Shown here piece by piece: positions 18,868 to 28,331 of a stretch of DNA of 37,086 nucleotides. The translations under genes and the position numbers were made by a program. Each line of letters opens with the position of its first letter. Position 1 is the stretch's first letter. Below the pieces are notes generated by a model that saw nothing but the letters and a program-made list of their open reading frames with translations, was not told the DNA's origin and did no database searches. Location of the stretch: assembly GCA_905182215.1 (NCBI GenBank), contig CAJJAI010000062.1:1-37086 (forward strand), in the 5' to 3' direction. The stretch is from Flavobacteriales bacterium UBA6772 (GTDB lineage Bacteria; Bacteroidota; Bacteroidia; Flavobacteriales; UBA7430).

Positions 18868-19839
18868 TTAGTTTTCACACGAATTAATAAGGTCTTCGAT
18901 TAAAATAGGAACCACCCCAACTTTTTCGCAAACTAAACCTCCAGCTAAGTTAGCAATTCTCATTAAACCCTCACTTCCCAATCCGCATGCAAGTGCTAGA
19001 GCTGCAACTGATACGACCGTGTCGCCAGCTCCCGAAACATCCACAATATTTCTTTTATGTGCCGCTTCTTTAAATATTTGTGTTTTACTTTGGAAGTAAA
19101 TCCCATGTTCCGAAAGGGTTAATAAAACGCTTTTAGCATTAAGTTTCTTAAGTACTAAACGTACATTTTCAGAAAGTTCTGTTTCAGAAAGTACATTAAA
19201 TTCTACAGACAAACCTTCTTTAATTTCTTTGAGGTTTGGTTTAAAGAGATCTACTCCTTTGTAGGCAAAAAAGTTGTCTTTTTTCGGGTCTACTATTGTA
19301 GGGATTTTAAGTTCTTTCGCTATTTGTATTGCTTTTTTTATTAAAGTCTCGGTAAGTAAGCCTTTGTTGTAATCTTCAAAAATGATTACATCAAACTTTT
19401 TGCTTCTAATAAGTGTTTCAAGTTCTGTTGCAATAAAGTGTTCTGTAATCGGTTTTGTACTTTCTTCATCAACTCTTAAGACGTGTTTATTATCGCTAAT
19501 AATTCGTGTCTTTACAGTGGTGTTTCTATCGCTAAGTCTTTGGATTCCTTCACAGCTGAGTTTTTGTTTCTCCATGAGCATGCTAAACACGTCTCCATAG
19601 TGGTCTGTTCCAATTGCAGAAAACAATACGGGCGTAGCTCCAAGAGATTGTATGTTTAGTGCTACGTTGGCAGCTCCACCCAATCTACTTTCACGTTTTT
19701 CTATTTCTACCACAGGAACGGGGGCTTCTGGAGACATACGATGTATGTTCCCCCACATGTACGCATCAATCATAGCATCGCCAATTATGAGTACTTGCTT
19801 GTTCTTAAACTGGTTTAATATAGAAGGTATTGAGTCCAT
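18868..19839 (-). CDS. PfkB-family sugar kinase (RfaE1-like D-glycero-beta-D-manno-heptose-7-phosphate kinase)
   Basis: 323 aa; VLIIGDAMIDAYMWGNIHRMSPEAPVPVVEIEKRESRLGGAANVALNIQSLG; DVSGAGDTVVSVAALALACG. Confidence 0.9.
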   Translation of the reverse strand: MDSIPSILNQFKNKQVLIIGDAMIDAYMWGNIHRMSPEAPVPVVEIEKRESRLGGAANVALNIQSLGATPVLFSAIGTDHYGDVFSMLMEKQKLSCEGIQRLSDRNTTVKTRIISDNKHVLRVDEESTKPITEHFIATELETLIRSKKFDVIIFEDYNKGLLTETLIKKAIQIAKELKIPTIVDPKKDNFFAYKGVDLFKPNLKEIKEGLSVEFNVLSETELSENVRLVLKKLNAKSVLLTLSEHGIYFQSKTQIFKEAAHKRNIVDVSGAGDTVVSVAALALACGLGSEGLMRIANLAGGLVCEKVGVVPILIEDLINSCEN

Positions 19840-19900
19840 TTAGTTTTGTTTAGGTGCTAAATAATTAGCAGCTTTTGAGAGCTTAGCATACAAAAGAACA

Positions 19901-19928
19901 AAAAAATCCCCCCGATTGCTCGGGGGGA
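19901..19928 (-). terminator. Rho-independent terminator after the aminotransferase
   Basis: Minus strand: CCCCCCGA-GCAA-TCGGGGGG followed by ATTTTTTTG. Confidence 0.9.
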
Positions 19929-19936
19929 CTATGAAA

Positions 19937-21130
19937 TTATGCTAATTTTTCGAGAGCAGTTTTAATTCTTCTCACTGCTTCAACGAGTATTTTGTCTGCA
20001 GCAGCATACGAAATACGCATGCAGTTAGGCGATCCAAAGGCTTCACCTGTTACGGTTGCAACATTTGCTTCGTTAAGCAAATACATACAGAAGTCGTTTG
20101 CATCTTTTACTTTGGTTCCATTGAATGATTTTCCAAAATAGTGAGAAACATCAGGGAATATATAAAAGGCTCCTTGAGGAATGCTCAATTTTAAACCTTC
20201 AATTTCTTGTAGTTTAGAAATCATTAAATCTCTTCTTCTCAAGAATGCTTCACGCATATCTTTAGTGCAAATAGGATCTGCTAATACTGCAGCTTCTGTA
20301 GCTTTTTGAGCTATAGAACAAGTCGCAGATGTTGTTTGACCTTGCATCTTAGTACAAGCAGCCGCCAGCCATTTAGGAGCTCCTAAATATCCAACTCTCC
20401 AACCCGTCATTGCAAATCCTTTAGAAACACCATTTACAGTAACAACTCGGTCTTTAATAGACTCAAATTGTCCAATACTTACGTGTTCTCCAAGGAAGTT
20501 TATGTGTTCGTATATCTCATCAGAGATGATAATTAATTCGGGGTTTTTTTCGAAAACCTTTACAAGTTCTGCTAATTCTGGGCGGCTATAAACAGATCCG
20601 GTAGGATTACAAGGCGTACTAAATAAAAAGGCTTTTGTTTTAGACGTTATTGCATTCTCAACCTGTTGTGCGGTAACTTTAAAGTCAGCTTCAACAGTAG
20701 CGTCTATTACTACTGGTGTCCCTTCGGCCATTTTCACCATTTGAAAATAACTAACCCAGTAAGGAGCTGGTACAATTACTTCGTCGCCAGGATTTACAAT
20801 AGCAAGCATTAGTTGAGCTAAAGTTTGTTTTGCTCCTGTAGAAGCTACAATCTCATCTGGAGCATAAGCTAGCTTATTGTCTCTTTTGAATTTTGTAGAA
20901 ATGGCCCTTCGCAGCTCTACTAAACCAGGAACAGGAGTGTAGTGAGAGAAATTATCATCGATTGCTTTTTTTGCAGCTTCTTTAATGAAGTCTGGTGTAT
21001 CGAAATCAGGTTCTCCTAAGCTTAGCGAAATTATATCTACTCCACAGTCAATTAATTCGCGACTCTGGCGCGCCATTGCTATGGTTTGAGATTCTTCTAA
21101 ACTTAGAATGCGGTCTGATAAAATATTCAT
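19937..21130 (-). CDS. Pyridoxal-phosphate-dependent aminotransferase (aspartate aminotransferase-like, class I/II)
   Basis: 397 aa; ISLSLGEPDFDTPDFIKEAAKKAI, STPCNPTGSVYSRPEL, VNGVSKGFAMTGWRVGYLGAP. Confidence 0.94.
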   Translation of the reverse strand: MNILSDRILSLEESQTIAMARQSRELIDCGVDIISLSLGEPDFDTPDFIKEAAKKAIDDNFSHYTPVPGLVELRRAISTKFKRDNKLAYAPDEIVASTGAKQTLAQLMLAIVNPGDEVIVPAPYWVSYFQMVKMAEGTPVVIDATVEADFKVTAQQVENAITSKTKAFLFSTPCNPTGSVYSRPELAELVKVFEKNPELIIISDEIYEHINFLGEHVSIGQFESIKDRVVTVNGVSKGFAMTGWRVGYLGAPKWLAAACTKMQGQTTSATCSIAQKATEAAVLADPICTKDMREAFLRRRDLMISKLQEIEGLKLSIPQGAFYIFPDVSHYFGKSFNGTKVKDANDFCMYLLNEANVATVTGEAFGSPNCMRISYAAADKILVEAVRRIKTALEKLA

Positions 21131-21226
21131 GTTCTTTGGGTATATGGCTGATTAGCTTTTTACGAGCTGCAAATATAAAAAACGGAAATTGTAAAATGGA
21201 AATGAGAGCTTTAAATCTTAAAACAA

Positions 21227-21254
21227 AAAAAAACGGACCTAAGTCCGTTTTTTT
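21227..21254 (-). terminator. Rho-independent terminator after yajC
   Basis: AAAAAAACGGAC-CTAA-GTCCGTTTTTTT inverted repeat 40 nt past the yajC stop (A/T tracts on both sides). Confidence 0.88.
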
Positions 21255-21293
21255 AAATTTGTCAAGAAGTAATAAAGTCTTCAATATTTCAAC

Positions 21294-21575
21294 TTATACT
21301 TTAGCAATAGAAGTTTTATTAACGATCAATTTAGAACTACCACCATCGGCTTGAATCAATAATGTGTCGTCGTTAATTTCTAAAACTTTTGCGTGTATTC
21401 CACCTAAGGTAATTATTTTGTCACCTTTTTCAATTCCTGCACGGAATTTCGCCTCGTCTTTTTGTTTTTTCACCTGTGGGCGAATCATAAAAAAGTACAT
21501 TACTACTACAATTGCAATGAGTGGTAAAAAACTCATTAATCCAGATGCTGTGTCAGCTAATAAAATTGATAACAT
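21294..21575 (-). CDS. yajC: Preprotein translocase subunit YajC
   Basis: 93 aa; FLPLIAIVVVMYFFMIRPQVKKQKDEAKFRAGIEKGDKIITLGGIHAKVLEI. Confidence 0.96.
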   Translation of the reverse strand: MLSILLADTASGLMSFLPLIAIVVVMYFFMIRPQVKKQKDEAKFRAGIEKGDKIITLGGIHAKVLEINDDTLLIQADGGSSKLIVNKTSIAKV

Positions 21576-21577
21576 GT

Positions 21578-22033
21578 TTATTCTTCTTTTAAGTTTACTA
21601 ATCCTGTAACTTTTAATACCATTTGGCTAGGAACCATATTGGTGGTTAAAGTAACTTTTTTGTTTTGTTTTCCTTTTTTTCCTTTACTGTTGAATTTTAC
21701 ATCTACAACGCCAGATTCTCCTGGAGCTACAGGTTCTCTTGGCCATACAGGAACTGTACATCCACAAGATCCTTTAGCATTTGTAATAATCAATGGCTCA
21801 GAGCCGGTGTTAGTAAATTCAAAAGCATACTCAACAGACTCTCCTTGGGTGATTTCTCCAAAGTTCCATTCTGTAGCCTCAAATTCCATTTTAGCATCAG
21901 ATGGAGTGTCTACTTGGTCGAGTGTTACTTGTGTGCGAATCTTTTGTTTGCTAGAGTCAATTTTTGAACTTGCATTTTCATTACATGCAATAAGTCCAAG
22001 ACTTAAAAGAGCTATTAAAATACTGTTTTTCAT
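21578..22033 (-). CDS. DUF1573-domain lipoprotein
   Basis: 151 aa; lipobox LIACNEN; EFEATEWNFGEITQGESVEYAFEFTNTGSEPLIITNAKGSCGCTVPVWPREPVAPGESGVVDVKFNSKGKKG. Confidence 0.93.
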   Translation of the reverse strand: MKNSILIALLSLGLIACNENASSKIDSSKQKIRTQVTLDQVDTPSDAKMEFEATEWNFGEITQGESVEYAFEFTNTGSEPLIITNAKGSCGCTVPVWPREPVAPGESGVVDVKFNSKGKKGKQNKKVTLTTNMVPSQMVLKVTGLVNLKEE

Positions 22034-22076
22034 GCGGTTGTTTTTATGTTTTATATATGTAGAATTTCAGTAAATA

Positions 22077-23018
22077 TTATACTAAACCTCTACCAAGTTT
22101 TTTCAATTTACCTTCTTCCTTAAAACGAATGGCCAATTTATCAATCACACCGTTAATAAAGATTTTACTCTTTTGACTAGAGTAGTCTTTAGAAAGCTCG
22201 ATGTACTCGTTAAGAGTTACTTTTACTGGAATAGTTTCGAAATTTAACAATTCACAAATAGCCATTTGCATAAGCAATTGATCCATATCCGAAATGCGTT
22301 CTTCGTCCCAATTACTAGCTGTTTCAACTATGTGTTTTGTGTAGTCTGAAGAGTTGAGAATCGTACGTTTTAATAAGTTAGAAGCAAATATTCTATCGTC
22401 TTCATCCTTAAATAAAGGTAAAAGTCTTGCATATTGATCACTTTCAGGTTTAAGCGACTTAATAGTTTTTATAACCGCTAGGTTGGAAACCTCAAAGTCG
22501 TCTAACCAATAGATGCTTTTTTCTTCTAAGAAAGAATGCACATCTTCGTTGGCTGCAATAAATTCCATGAAAAGTGCAGATACAAATTTACGATCCTCAA
22601 GAAAAGTGGCCTCGGGCTTGTTTAGATATTCCAAGTACATATCCGATTCTTGGATCTGTCTGAATATTTTACCCACAAGTTCAGGGTTTTCGTCCCAATA
22701 AATCTCATCATTTTCAAAACGCTCAGTAAGAGAAAGGTTTTTAGCTAAACGAGTGAGGGTTTTATTTTCTGTAAATTTCGTAATGGGATTCAAATCTTCC
22801 TGGCTTGGAAGTAATTTGTTTCTACCCTTTTCTATTTTGTCTGCTGCTTGTTTTTGTATAGCAACAAGTAATAATAGTAGGTGTATGTATAAAGAATGTG
22901 CTTTATCGAAACTATTATTTAGCTCTCGCTCACTTTTTGTTAAATCATCACTGTCTGAGTGGAAAAAAGCGTAAAGAATTTGAAGTACTTTAATTCTAAT
23001 ATGTCTTCTGTTGAGCAT
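22077..23018 (-). CDS. nusB: Transcription antitermination factor NusB (extended Bacteroidota form)
   Basis: MLNRRHIRIKVLQILYAFFHS N-terminus and C-terminal NusB domain ISDMDQLLMQMAICELLNFETIPVKVTLNEYIELSKDYSSQKSKIFINGVIDKLA. Start placed at MLNRRH; the ORF track extends to 23033. Confidence 0.92.
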   Translation of the reverse strand: MLNRRHIRIKVLQILYAFFHSDSDDLTKSERELNNSFDKAHSLYIHLLLLLVAIQKQAADKIEKGRNKLLPSQEDLNPITKFTENKTLTRLAKNLSLTERFENDEIYWDENPELVGKIFRQIQESDMYLEYLNKPEATFLEDRKFVSALFMEFIAANEDVHSFLEEKSIYWLDDFEVSNLAVIKTIKSLKPESDQYARLLPLFKDEDDRIFASNLLKRTILNSSDYTKHIVETASNWDEERISDMDQLLMQMAICELLNFETIPVKVTLNEYIELSKDYSSQKSKIFINGVIDKLAIRFKEEGKLKKLGRGLV

Positions 23019-23091
23019 AGATCTGGGTTTCAATGAGCGTAAAAAAAAAGAAGGAAAGCTCAGAGGAACTTCCCTTCAAATATAGAATTTA

Positions 23092-24186
23092 TTATTTTGC
23101 TAAAGCTTTACTGACACGGTTTTGAGCAATTTGTTTTGCTGCTTCGTGTGAAGTGATTTCTTCTAACTCAGATTTCTTTAAAATTTCTAAGGTAGTATTG
23201 TAAATTTCTTTTGTTTTAGCTAATGCACCTTCTCTGTTGTATCCATGTAATTCAGAGTAAACATTAATTAAACCACCAGCATTGATAAGGAAGTCAGGAG
23301 CATAAATAATTCCTTTATCCATCACCATTTGACCGTGTTTTACTTCGTCAGCTAACTGATTGTTAGCAGCACCTGCAATAATTTCACAGTTTAAACGACT
23401 CAATGTATCATCGTTTATAGAAGCACCTAATGCACAAGGAGCGTAAATATCCATGTCAACATCATATACAGCATCTCCAACTACGATAGTAGCACGGTAT
23501 TTTGCAGCGACCATTTCTAATCGTTCCTGACTAATATCGTTAATCGTAACAATAGCACCTTCTTCAGTTAAATGTTTAACCAAGTTCATACCTACATTAC
23601 CAATACCCTGAACAACTACTTTCTTTCCTGTTAATGAGTCAGAACCCCATTTGTACATTGCAGAAGCTTTCATTCCCATATATACACCGTAAGCTGTAAC
23701 TGGAGAAGGATCTCCCGAACCGCCCATAGATTCTGGTATACCTGTAACGTGCTTTGTTTCTTCACGAACCATTTCCATGTCGTGTGTAGTCATTCCTACA
23801 TCTTCAGCGGTGATATAATTTCCGCCTAAAGTTTCTACAAACTTCCCAAAACGACGCATAAGCGCATCTGTTTTTTGAGTTTTAGCATCTCCAAAAATAA
23901 CGGCTTTACCACCACCTAAATTTAATCCAGAAATAGACGCTTTAAAAGTCATACCACGAGATAAACGCAATACATCGTTAAGTGCTTCTAATTCATTTTT
24001 ATAATTCCACATTCTAGTCCCACCTAATGCAGGTCCTAGTGCAGTACTGTGTATAGCTATAATTGCTTTTAATCCTGTTTCTTCATCCTGACAAAAGACA
24101 ATCTGTTCGTGTCCCATTTCGCTCATTTCACGAATTACTGGGTTTGTAGAAGATTGTGTATCCTGTACGTCGGTTACCTTAATCAT
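23092..24186 (-). CDS. Glu/Leu/Phe/Val dehydrogenase (leucine dehydrogenase-like)
   Basis: AIIAIHSTALGPALGGTRMWNYKNELEALNDVLRLSRGMTFKASISGLNLGGGKAVIFGD; VVVQGIGNVGMNLVKHL. Start likely MIKVTDVQDTQS at 24186. Confidence 0.92.
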   Translation of the reverse strand: MIKVTDVQDTQSSTNPVIREMSEMGHEQIVFCQDEETGLKAIIAIHSTALGPALGGTRMWNYKNELEALNDVLRLSRGMTFKASISGLNLGGGKAVIFGDAKTQKTDALMRRFGKFVETLGGNYITAEDVGMTTHDMEMVREETKHVTGIPESMGGSGDPSPVTAYGVYMGMKASAMYKWGSDSLTGKKVVVQGIGNVGMNLVKHLTEEGAIVTINDISQERLEMVAAKYRATIVVGDAVYDVDMDIYAPCALGASINDDTLSRLNCEIIAGAANNQLADEVKHGQMVMDKGIIYAPDFLINAGGLINVYSELHGYNREGALAKTKEIYNTTLEILKKSELEEITSHEAAKQIAQNRVSKALAK

Positions 24187-24256
24187 AATGTTTAATTTTA
24201 TGGTGACTGAATTTTCTTTCACAAGAACTAAGATTACTAATCTTAGAACTGTATTT

Positions 24257-24285
24257 TTGATTCAGAATTAATACTCTTAATTTTG
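24257..24285 (+). promoter_or_regulatory. Candidate Bacteroidota-type promoter for the ABC exporter
   Basis: TTG (24257-24259), 18-nt spacer, TAATTTTG (24278-24285): fits TTG-N17-23-TAnnTTTG, 48 nt before the ATG. Confidence 0.5.
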
Positions 24286-24333
24286 CTGCAAAAATACTCT
24301 TTTTTTTGCAGATAAAAAACTGATAATTATCGC

Positions 24334-26100
24334 ATGAAAGCACTCCAACATCTCAATAAATATTTTTGGAAATATAAATACCGATTTGTTTTAGGTTTAA
24401 TATTCATCTTTACCTCTAATGTTTTTGGGCTTTATCCACCTATTTATATAGGGGAGGTTTTAAATCTTATTAGTGATTCGCTTAGCGAAAATAACTCTTC
24501 AGAAAATACTATTCAAGACATACTAAAAGGTCAGTTGGCTTATTATGCCTTTTTAGTTTTGTTATTCGCTATAGGAAGAGGCTTGTTTATGTTTTTTATG
24601 CGACAGACTTTAATCGTTATGTCAAGGATGATAGAATACGATTTAAAGAATGAGATTTACGATCATTATCAGAAATTGAGTATTTCGTTTTATAAGCGAA
24701 ATAAAACGGGCGATTTAATGAATAGGATTAGCGACGATGTAAGTAAGGTTAGAATGTATTTAGGTCCTGCTATTTTATATAGCACCAACCTACTAATTAG
24801 CATCGCCCTTATTGTTCCTAAAATGATAAGTGTAAGTCCTAAATTAACCTTGTTTGCTCTTAGCCCTTTGCCCTTTTTAGTGATTGCTATTTATAGGGTG
24901 AGTTCTATAATGAATACAAAAAGTGAAATTGTTCAAAGGCAATTGTCGAAATTATCGAGTATTAGTCAAGAGACCTTCTCTGGAATTCGAGTGATAAAAT
25001 CGTATACTCAAGAAGCGTTTGCGAATGCACAATTTATGGATGCGGCAGAAGACTATAAATCGAAGAATTTAGATTTGGTAAAAGTAAACGCACTCTTTTT
25101 TCCACTGATGATTTTATTAATTGGTTTGAGTACGCTTTTCACTATTTATATTGGAGGATTGGAAGCAATAGCAGGGAATATTCAAATTGGAGATATAGCT
25201 ACTTTTGTGATTTATGTAAACATGCTTACTTGGCCAGTGGCTTCATTGGGCTGGGTAACTTCTATTGTACAAAGGGCAGCTGCCTCTCAGCAACGAATTA
25301 ATGAATTCTTACTGGAAGTTCCAGAAATTCTTAATCCAAGTACAGAATCATTTTCAATAAGTGGAGATGTACGTTTTAATAAAGTGAGTTTTGTGTATTC
25401 AGATACTGATATACGAGCCATAGATAAATTATCGTTTACCATAAAAGAAGGACAGACATTAGGTGTAATTGGTAAAATAGGATCCGGAAAGAGTACACTC
25501 GCAGAATTACTCTGCCGTAATAACGACCCAATAGAAGGTGAAATTACGATCGGTTCGGATGTTATTAGTAAGGTGAATTTAAATGACCTTCGTTCTGCAA
25601 TAGGTTATGTGCCTCAAGAGTCCTTTTTGTTTTCTGATACGATTTATAATAATATTGCTTTTGGTACTAAGAATGCAAGTAAGCAGGATGTTATTACTGC
25701 ATCAAAGTCAGCAGGTATTTACACTAATATTATGCAGTTTAAAGACCAGTTTAATACGCTTGTTGGAGAGAGAGGTATTACTTTGTCTGGAGGACAGAAA
25801 CAAAGAATTTCTATTGCTAGAGCTTTAATTCGAAACCCTAAACTTATGTTATTCGATGATTGCTTGTCTGCGGTAGACACCGAAACAGAAGAGCTAATAC
25901 TACAGAATATTAAAGCTGAAAGCGCAAATAAAACTACGATCATTATTTCTCATAGAGCCTCTTCTCTAAAGCATGCTGATAAAATTATAGTATTAGATGC
26001 AGGAGCTATTCTGGAACAAGGAACGCCTAAAGAATTATTAGATTCTGCCGGAGATTATGCAACGATTTATAAAAAGCAATTAGCTGAAAGTCAGCCTTAA
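24334..26100 (+). CDS. ABC exporter half-transporter (TM domain plus ATPase)
   Basis: 588 aa; Walker A GKIGSGKST, signature LSGGQKQR, Walker B LMLFDD, D-loop SAVD; N-terminal type I exporter TM domain. Confidence 0.95.
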   Translation: MKALQHLNKYFWKYKYRFVLGLIFIFTSNVFGLYPPIYIGEVLNLISDSLSENNSSENTIQDILKGQLAYYAFLVLLFAIGRGLFMFFMRQTLIVMSRMIEYDLKNEIYDHYQKLSISFYKRNKTGDLMNRISDDVSKVRMYLGPAILYSTNLLISIALIVPKMISVSPKLTLFALSPLPFLVIAIYRVSSIMNTKSEIVQRQLSKLSSISQETFSGIRVIKSYTQEAFANAQFMDAAEDYKSKNLDLVKVNALFFPLMILLIGLSTLFTIYIGGLEAIAGNIQIGDIATFVIYVNMLTWPVASLGWVTSIVQRAAASQQRINEFLLEVPEILNPSTESFSISGDVRFNKVSFVYSDTDIRAIDKLSFTIKEGQTLGVIGKIGSGKSTLAELLCRNNDPIEGEITIGSDVISKVNLNDLRSAIGYVPQESFLFSDTIYNNIAFGTKNASKQDVITASKSAGIYTNIMQFKDQFNTLVGERGITLSGGQKQRISIARALIRNPKLMLFDDCLSAVDTETEELILQNIKAESANKTTIIISHRASSLKHADKIIVLDAGAILEQGTPKELLDSAGDYATIYKKQLAESQP

Positions 26101-26180
26101 GAAGCTTTTAATTATTTTTTCTTTTATTTAAGAATTATTTTTACAAGATTTGAGTATTGAATTACGAATGAATTTAAACT

Positions 26181-26555
26181 ATGGATACACACGATACTAA
26201 TTCGCAGGAAATATTCTCAAAAAAGTTGAGAGCAGGTAGAAGAACCTATTTCTTTGATGTGAAATCTACTCGCGCTGACGATTATTATTTAACAATTACA
26301 GAGAGTAAGAAACATACCAATGAGGATGGCTCTTCTCATTTTAAAAAGCATAAAATATTTTTGTATAAAGAAGATTTCTTAGATTTTAAAGAAATCTTAG
26401 ATGAGGTAACAAAATTTATAGTAGCCGAAAAAGGTGAAGAAGTAATTTCTGACTATCAAGCACCAGAGGCTGATTTAACTGAGTCTATTGAAGGTTCAAA
26501 AGATGTTGAATCTCCGGATACAGAATTTACAAGTATTGAGTTTGAAGATATTTAG
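26181..26555 (+). CDS. DUF3276 / PUR-alpha-like nucleic-acid-binding protein
   Basis: 124 aa; IFSKKLRAGRRTYFFDVKSTRADDYYLTITESKKHTNEDGSSHFKKHKIFLYKEDFLDFKEILDEV. Confidence 0.85.
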   Translation: MDTHDTNSQEIFSKKLRAGRRTYFFDVKSTRADDYYLTITESKKHTNEDGSSHFKKHKIFLYKEDFLDFKEILDEVTKFIVAEKGEEVISDYQAPEADLTESIEGSKDVESPDTEFTSIEFEDI

Positions 26556-26573
26556 GGACTTAGTTTTTTACTA

Positions 26574-26606
26574 TAAAAAAAGGTTGCCCTTGGGCAGCCT
26601 TTTTTA
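26574..26606. terminator. Terminator between convergent genes
   Basis: TAAAAAAAGGTTGCCC-TT-GGGCAGCCTTTTTTA with one G.T wobble. Confidence 0.85.
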
Positions 26607-26710
26607 TGGTATAATGTATTGCTTGTGATTAAAGGCTCGTTTTAGTTTTTATATGATTTATCATAAGAGCGTATGCTGCAAAATTGAAATCTAAATCATG
26701 AAATGTTATG

Positions 26711-27232
26711 TTAATAATTATCTCTAAATTCTTTCTTTAAAAGAGATAAAGCTTCATGAATCAGCCATTTATGCTCTTCTATTGAGGCTTCGATAATTAA
26801 TTTACCAAATTCTGTAGCATCAGAGGTAGGAGCCACAGAGCGAACTTGTTCGTTTATTACGGTTAGTAGTTGATCTTTTGCTTGATTTATTAAATCCCAG
26901 GCCTCATCAGATATATAGACTTGTTGCGACATATTATGGTCGTATTCGCTTCGAATAGTTTGTATTAAAACTCTGTGTAGGCTCAACGATTTCATACTTG
27001 GAGTTTGCACTCTAACAAGTAAATTGGTAGGTTGAATTCGTTCTAAGAATAAAGCAAGTCGTTCGTATGCCTGTGCTCTCAGAGGAACCATTTGTTTAGC
27101 TGCAGATTTTTTATATTCAAATACTCTGCGTGTATGATCGTGATTTAAAACCTTGTTTAGCATATAAACGGCAAGCATCATTACTAATACTGCGGGTAGT
27201 ATAAAGCCTAATTGATCTAGTATTGCTGTCAT
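26711..27232 (-). CDS. Uncharacterised membrane-anchored protein
   Basis: 173 aa; N-terminal TM segment (ILPAVLVMMLAVYMLNKVL) then an alpha-helical cytosolic region; recognised only as a conserved-looking Bacteroidota hypothetical. Confidence 0.65.
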   Translation of the reverse strand: MTAILDQLGFILPAVLVMMLAVYMLNKVLNHDHTRRVFEYKKSAAKQMVPLRAQAYERLALFLERIQPTNLLVRVQTPSMKSLSLHRVLIQTIRSEYDHNMSQQVYISDEAWDLINQAKDQLLTVINEQVRSVAPTSDATEFGKLIIEASIEEHKWLIHEALSLLKKEFRDNY

Positions 27233-27356
27233 GAAAAAATATTTCAGCTAAAATAGAAAAGAATTCTTTGTTCTTACTCTTAAATTTGAATCTTCATGAC
27301 TAATAAACAAGAACTAAGTTTACCTACAAAAAACAAATAAAGTATATTTACGAACT

Positions 27357-28331
27357 ATGAAACAGCTCAAGGATCTATTTAAAAAGATACTCAATTTTTT
27401 CACTTCTGGAACTGAGCGTAGTGTTCTTGTAATTTGTTTTTTAGTATCCTCTCTGTTTTGGGTTCTTATAAAATTCTCCAAAGAATATACCTACTATATC
27501 GATTATCCAATAGAAATTGTAAACCAACCTATAGAGAGGTATTTAAAAGAACCACCCTTGTCGAGTTTGAAAATTAAGGTTAAAGGTTTTGGCTTTAATT
27601 TTTTAAAAGAAACTTTTGTAAGGCGGAATATAAAACTAGATGTTTCGAAGTTAAATTATCTACCTAGTAAAGAGTCTTACTTCTGGCTAACAGAGTCTAA
27701 TTTACCAGAAATGGCAATAGAGTTAAATGGTTTTTCAATAATAGAGATAGAGCCAGACTCGCTCTTTTTGAGCTATAGTAATAAAACTAAAAAAACCGTT
27801 GAAGTTCGCGTTCCCTTACAATTAGAGTTTAGAGAAAATTACATTCAGTACAGTTCTCTGAAAATAAGCCGTTCTAATATTGAAGTCTACGGTCCTTCTC
27901 ATTTGGTGGATACTTTGAGTGTTTTGTATACTGAGCCCTTAATTTCTATGGATGTAGTTGCAGATATAGATGCCGAATTACGATTGGTGTTTCCCGATAA
28001 GTTATTGTCTTCTAGAGATACCCTTATTGAAGTCCACTTGGATGTAGCGCGGTTTACTCAAATTAATAAGGTGATTCCAATACGCTTGAAAAACTTCCCT
28101 AAAGGATCAACACTTTCTCTTAAGCCTTCAGAAGTTGAGCTTTCATTTTGGATTGCAATGCAAGATGTGGACAAGGTTTCAGATTCAGACTTTTATATTT
28201 ATTGCGATTATAATGAGGTGCTAAAAACAAAGAGCTCAGTATTAAATGTGTTTATAGACGACGCTAAATATCCCTCTATTGTAAAGCGTGTAAAATACAG
28301 TCCAACAACCATAGAATTTGTAGATTACTGA
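27357..28331 (+). CDS. YbbR-like (CdaR-type) domain protein
   Basis: 324 aa; N-terminal TM helix, repeated beta domains (DYPIEIVNQPIERYLKEPPLSSLKIKVKGFGFNFL); immediately upstream of coaE. Confidence 0.75.
   Translation: MKQLKDLFKKILNFFTSGTERSVLVICFLVSSLFWVLIKFSKEYTYYIDYPIEIVNQPIERYLKEPPLSSLKIKVKGFGFNFLKETFVRRNIKLDVSKLNYLPSKESYFWLTESNLPEMAIELNGFSIIEIEPDSLFLSYSNKTKKTVEVRVPLQLEFRENYIQYSSLKISRSNIEVYGPSHLVDTLSVLYTEPLISMDVVADIDAELRLVFPDKLLSSRDTLIEVHLDVARFTQINKVIPIRLKNFPKGSTLSLKPSEVELSFWIAMQDVDKVSDSDFYIYCDYNEVLKTKSSVLNVFIDDAKYPSIVKRVKYSPTTIEFVDY

Noticed and set aside
20995-21354. 119-aa plus-strand and 78-aa minus-strand ORFs around the aminotransferase start
   Set aside because: Both cross the yajC terminator hairpin and overlap the aminotransferase 5' end; no plausible start context or family match.
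21639-22073. Overlapping plus-strand ORFs (144 aa and 100 aa) within DUF1573
   Set aside because: Antisense to a conserved lipoprotein gene.
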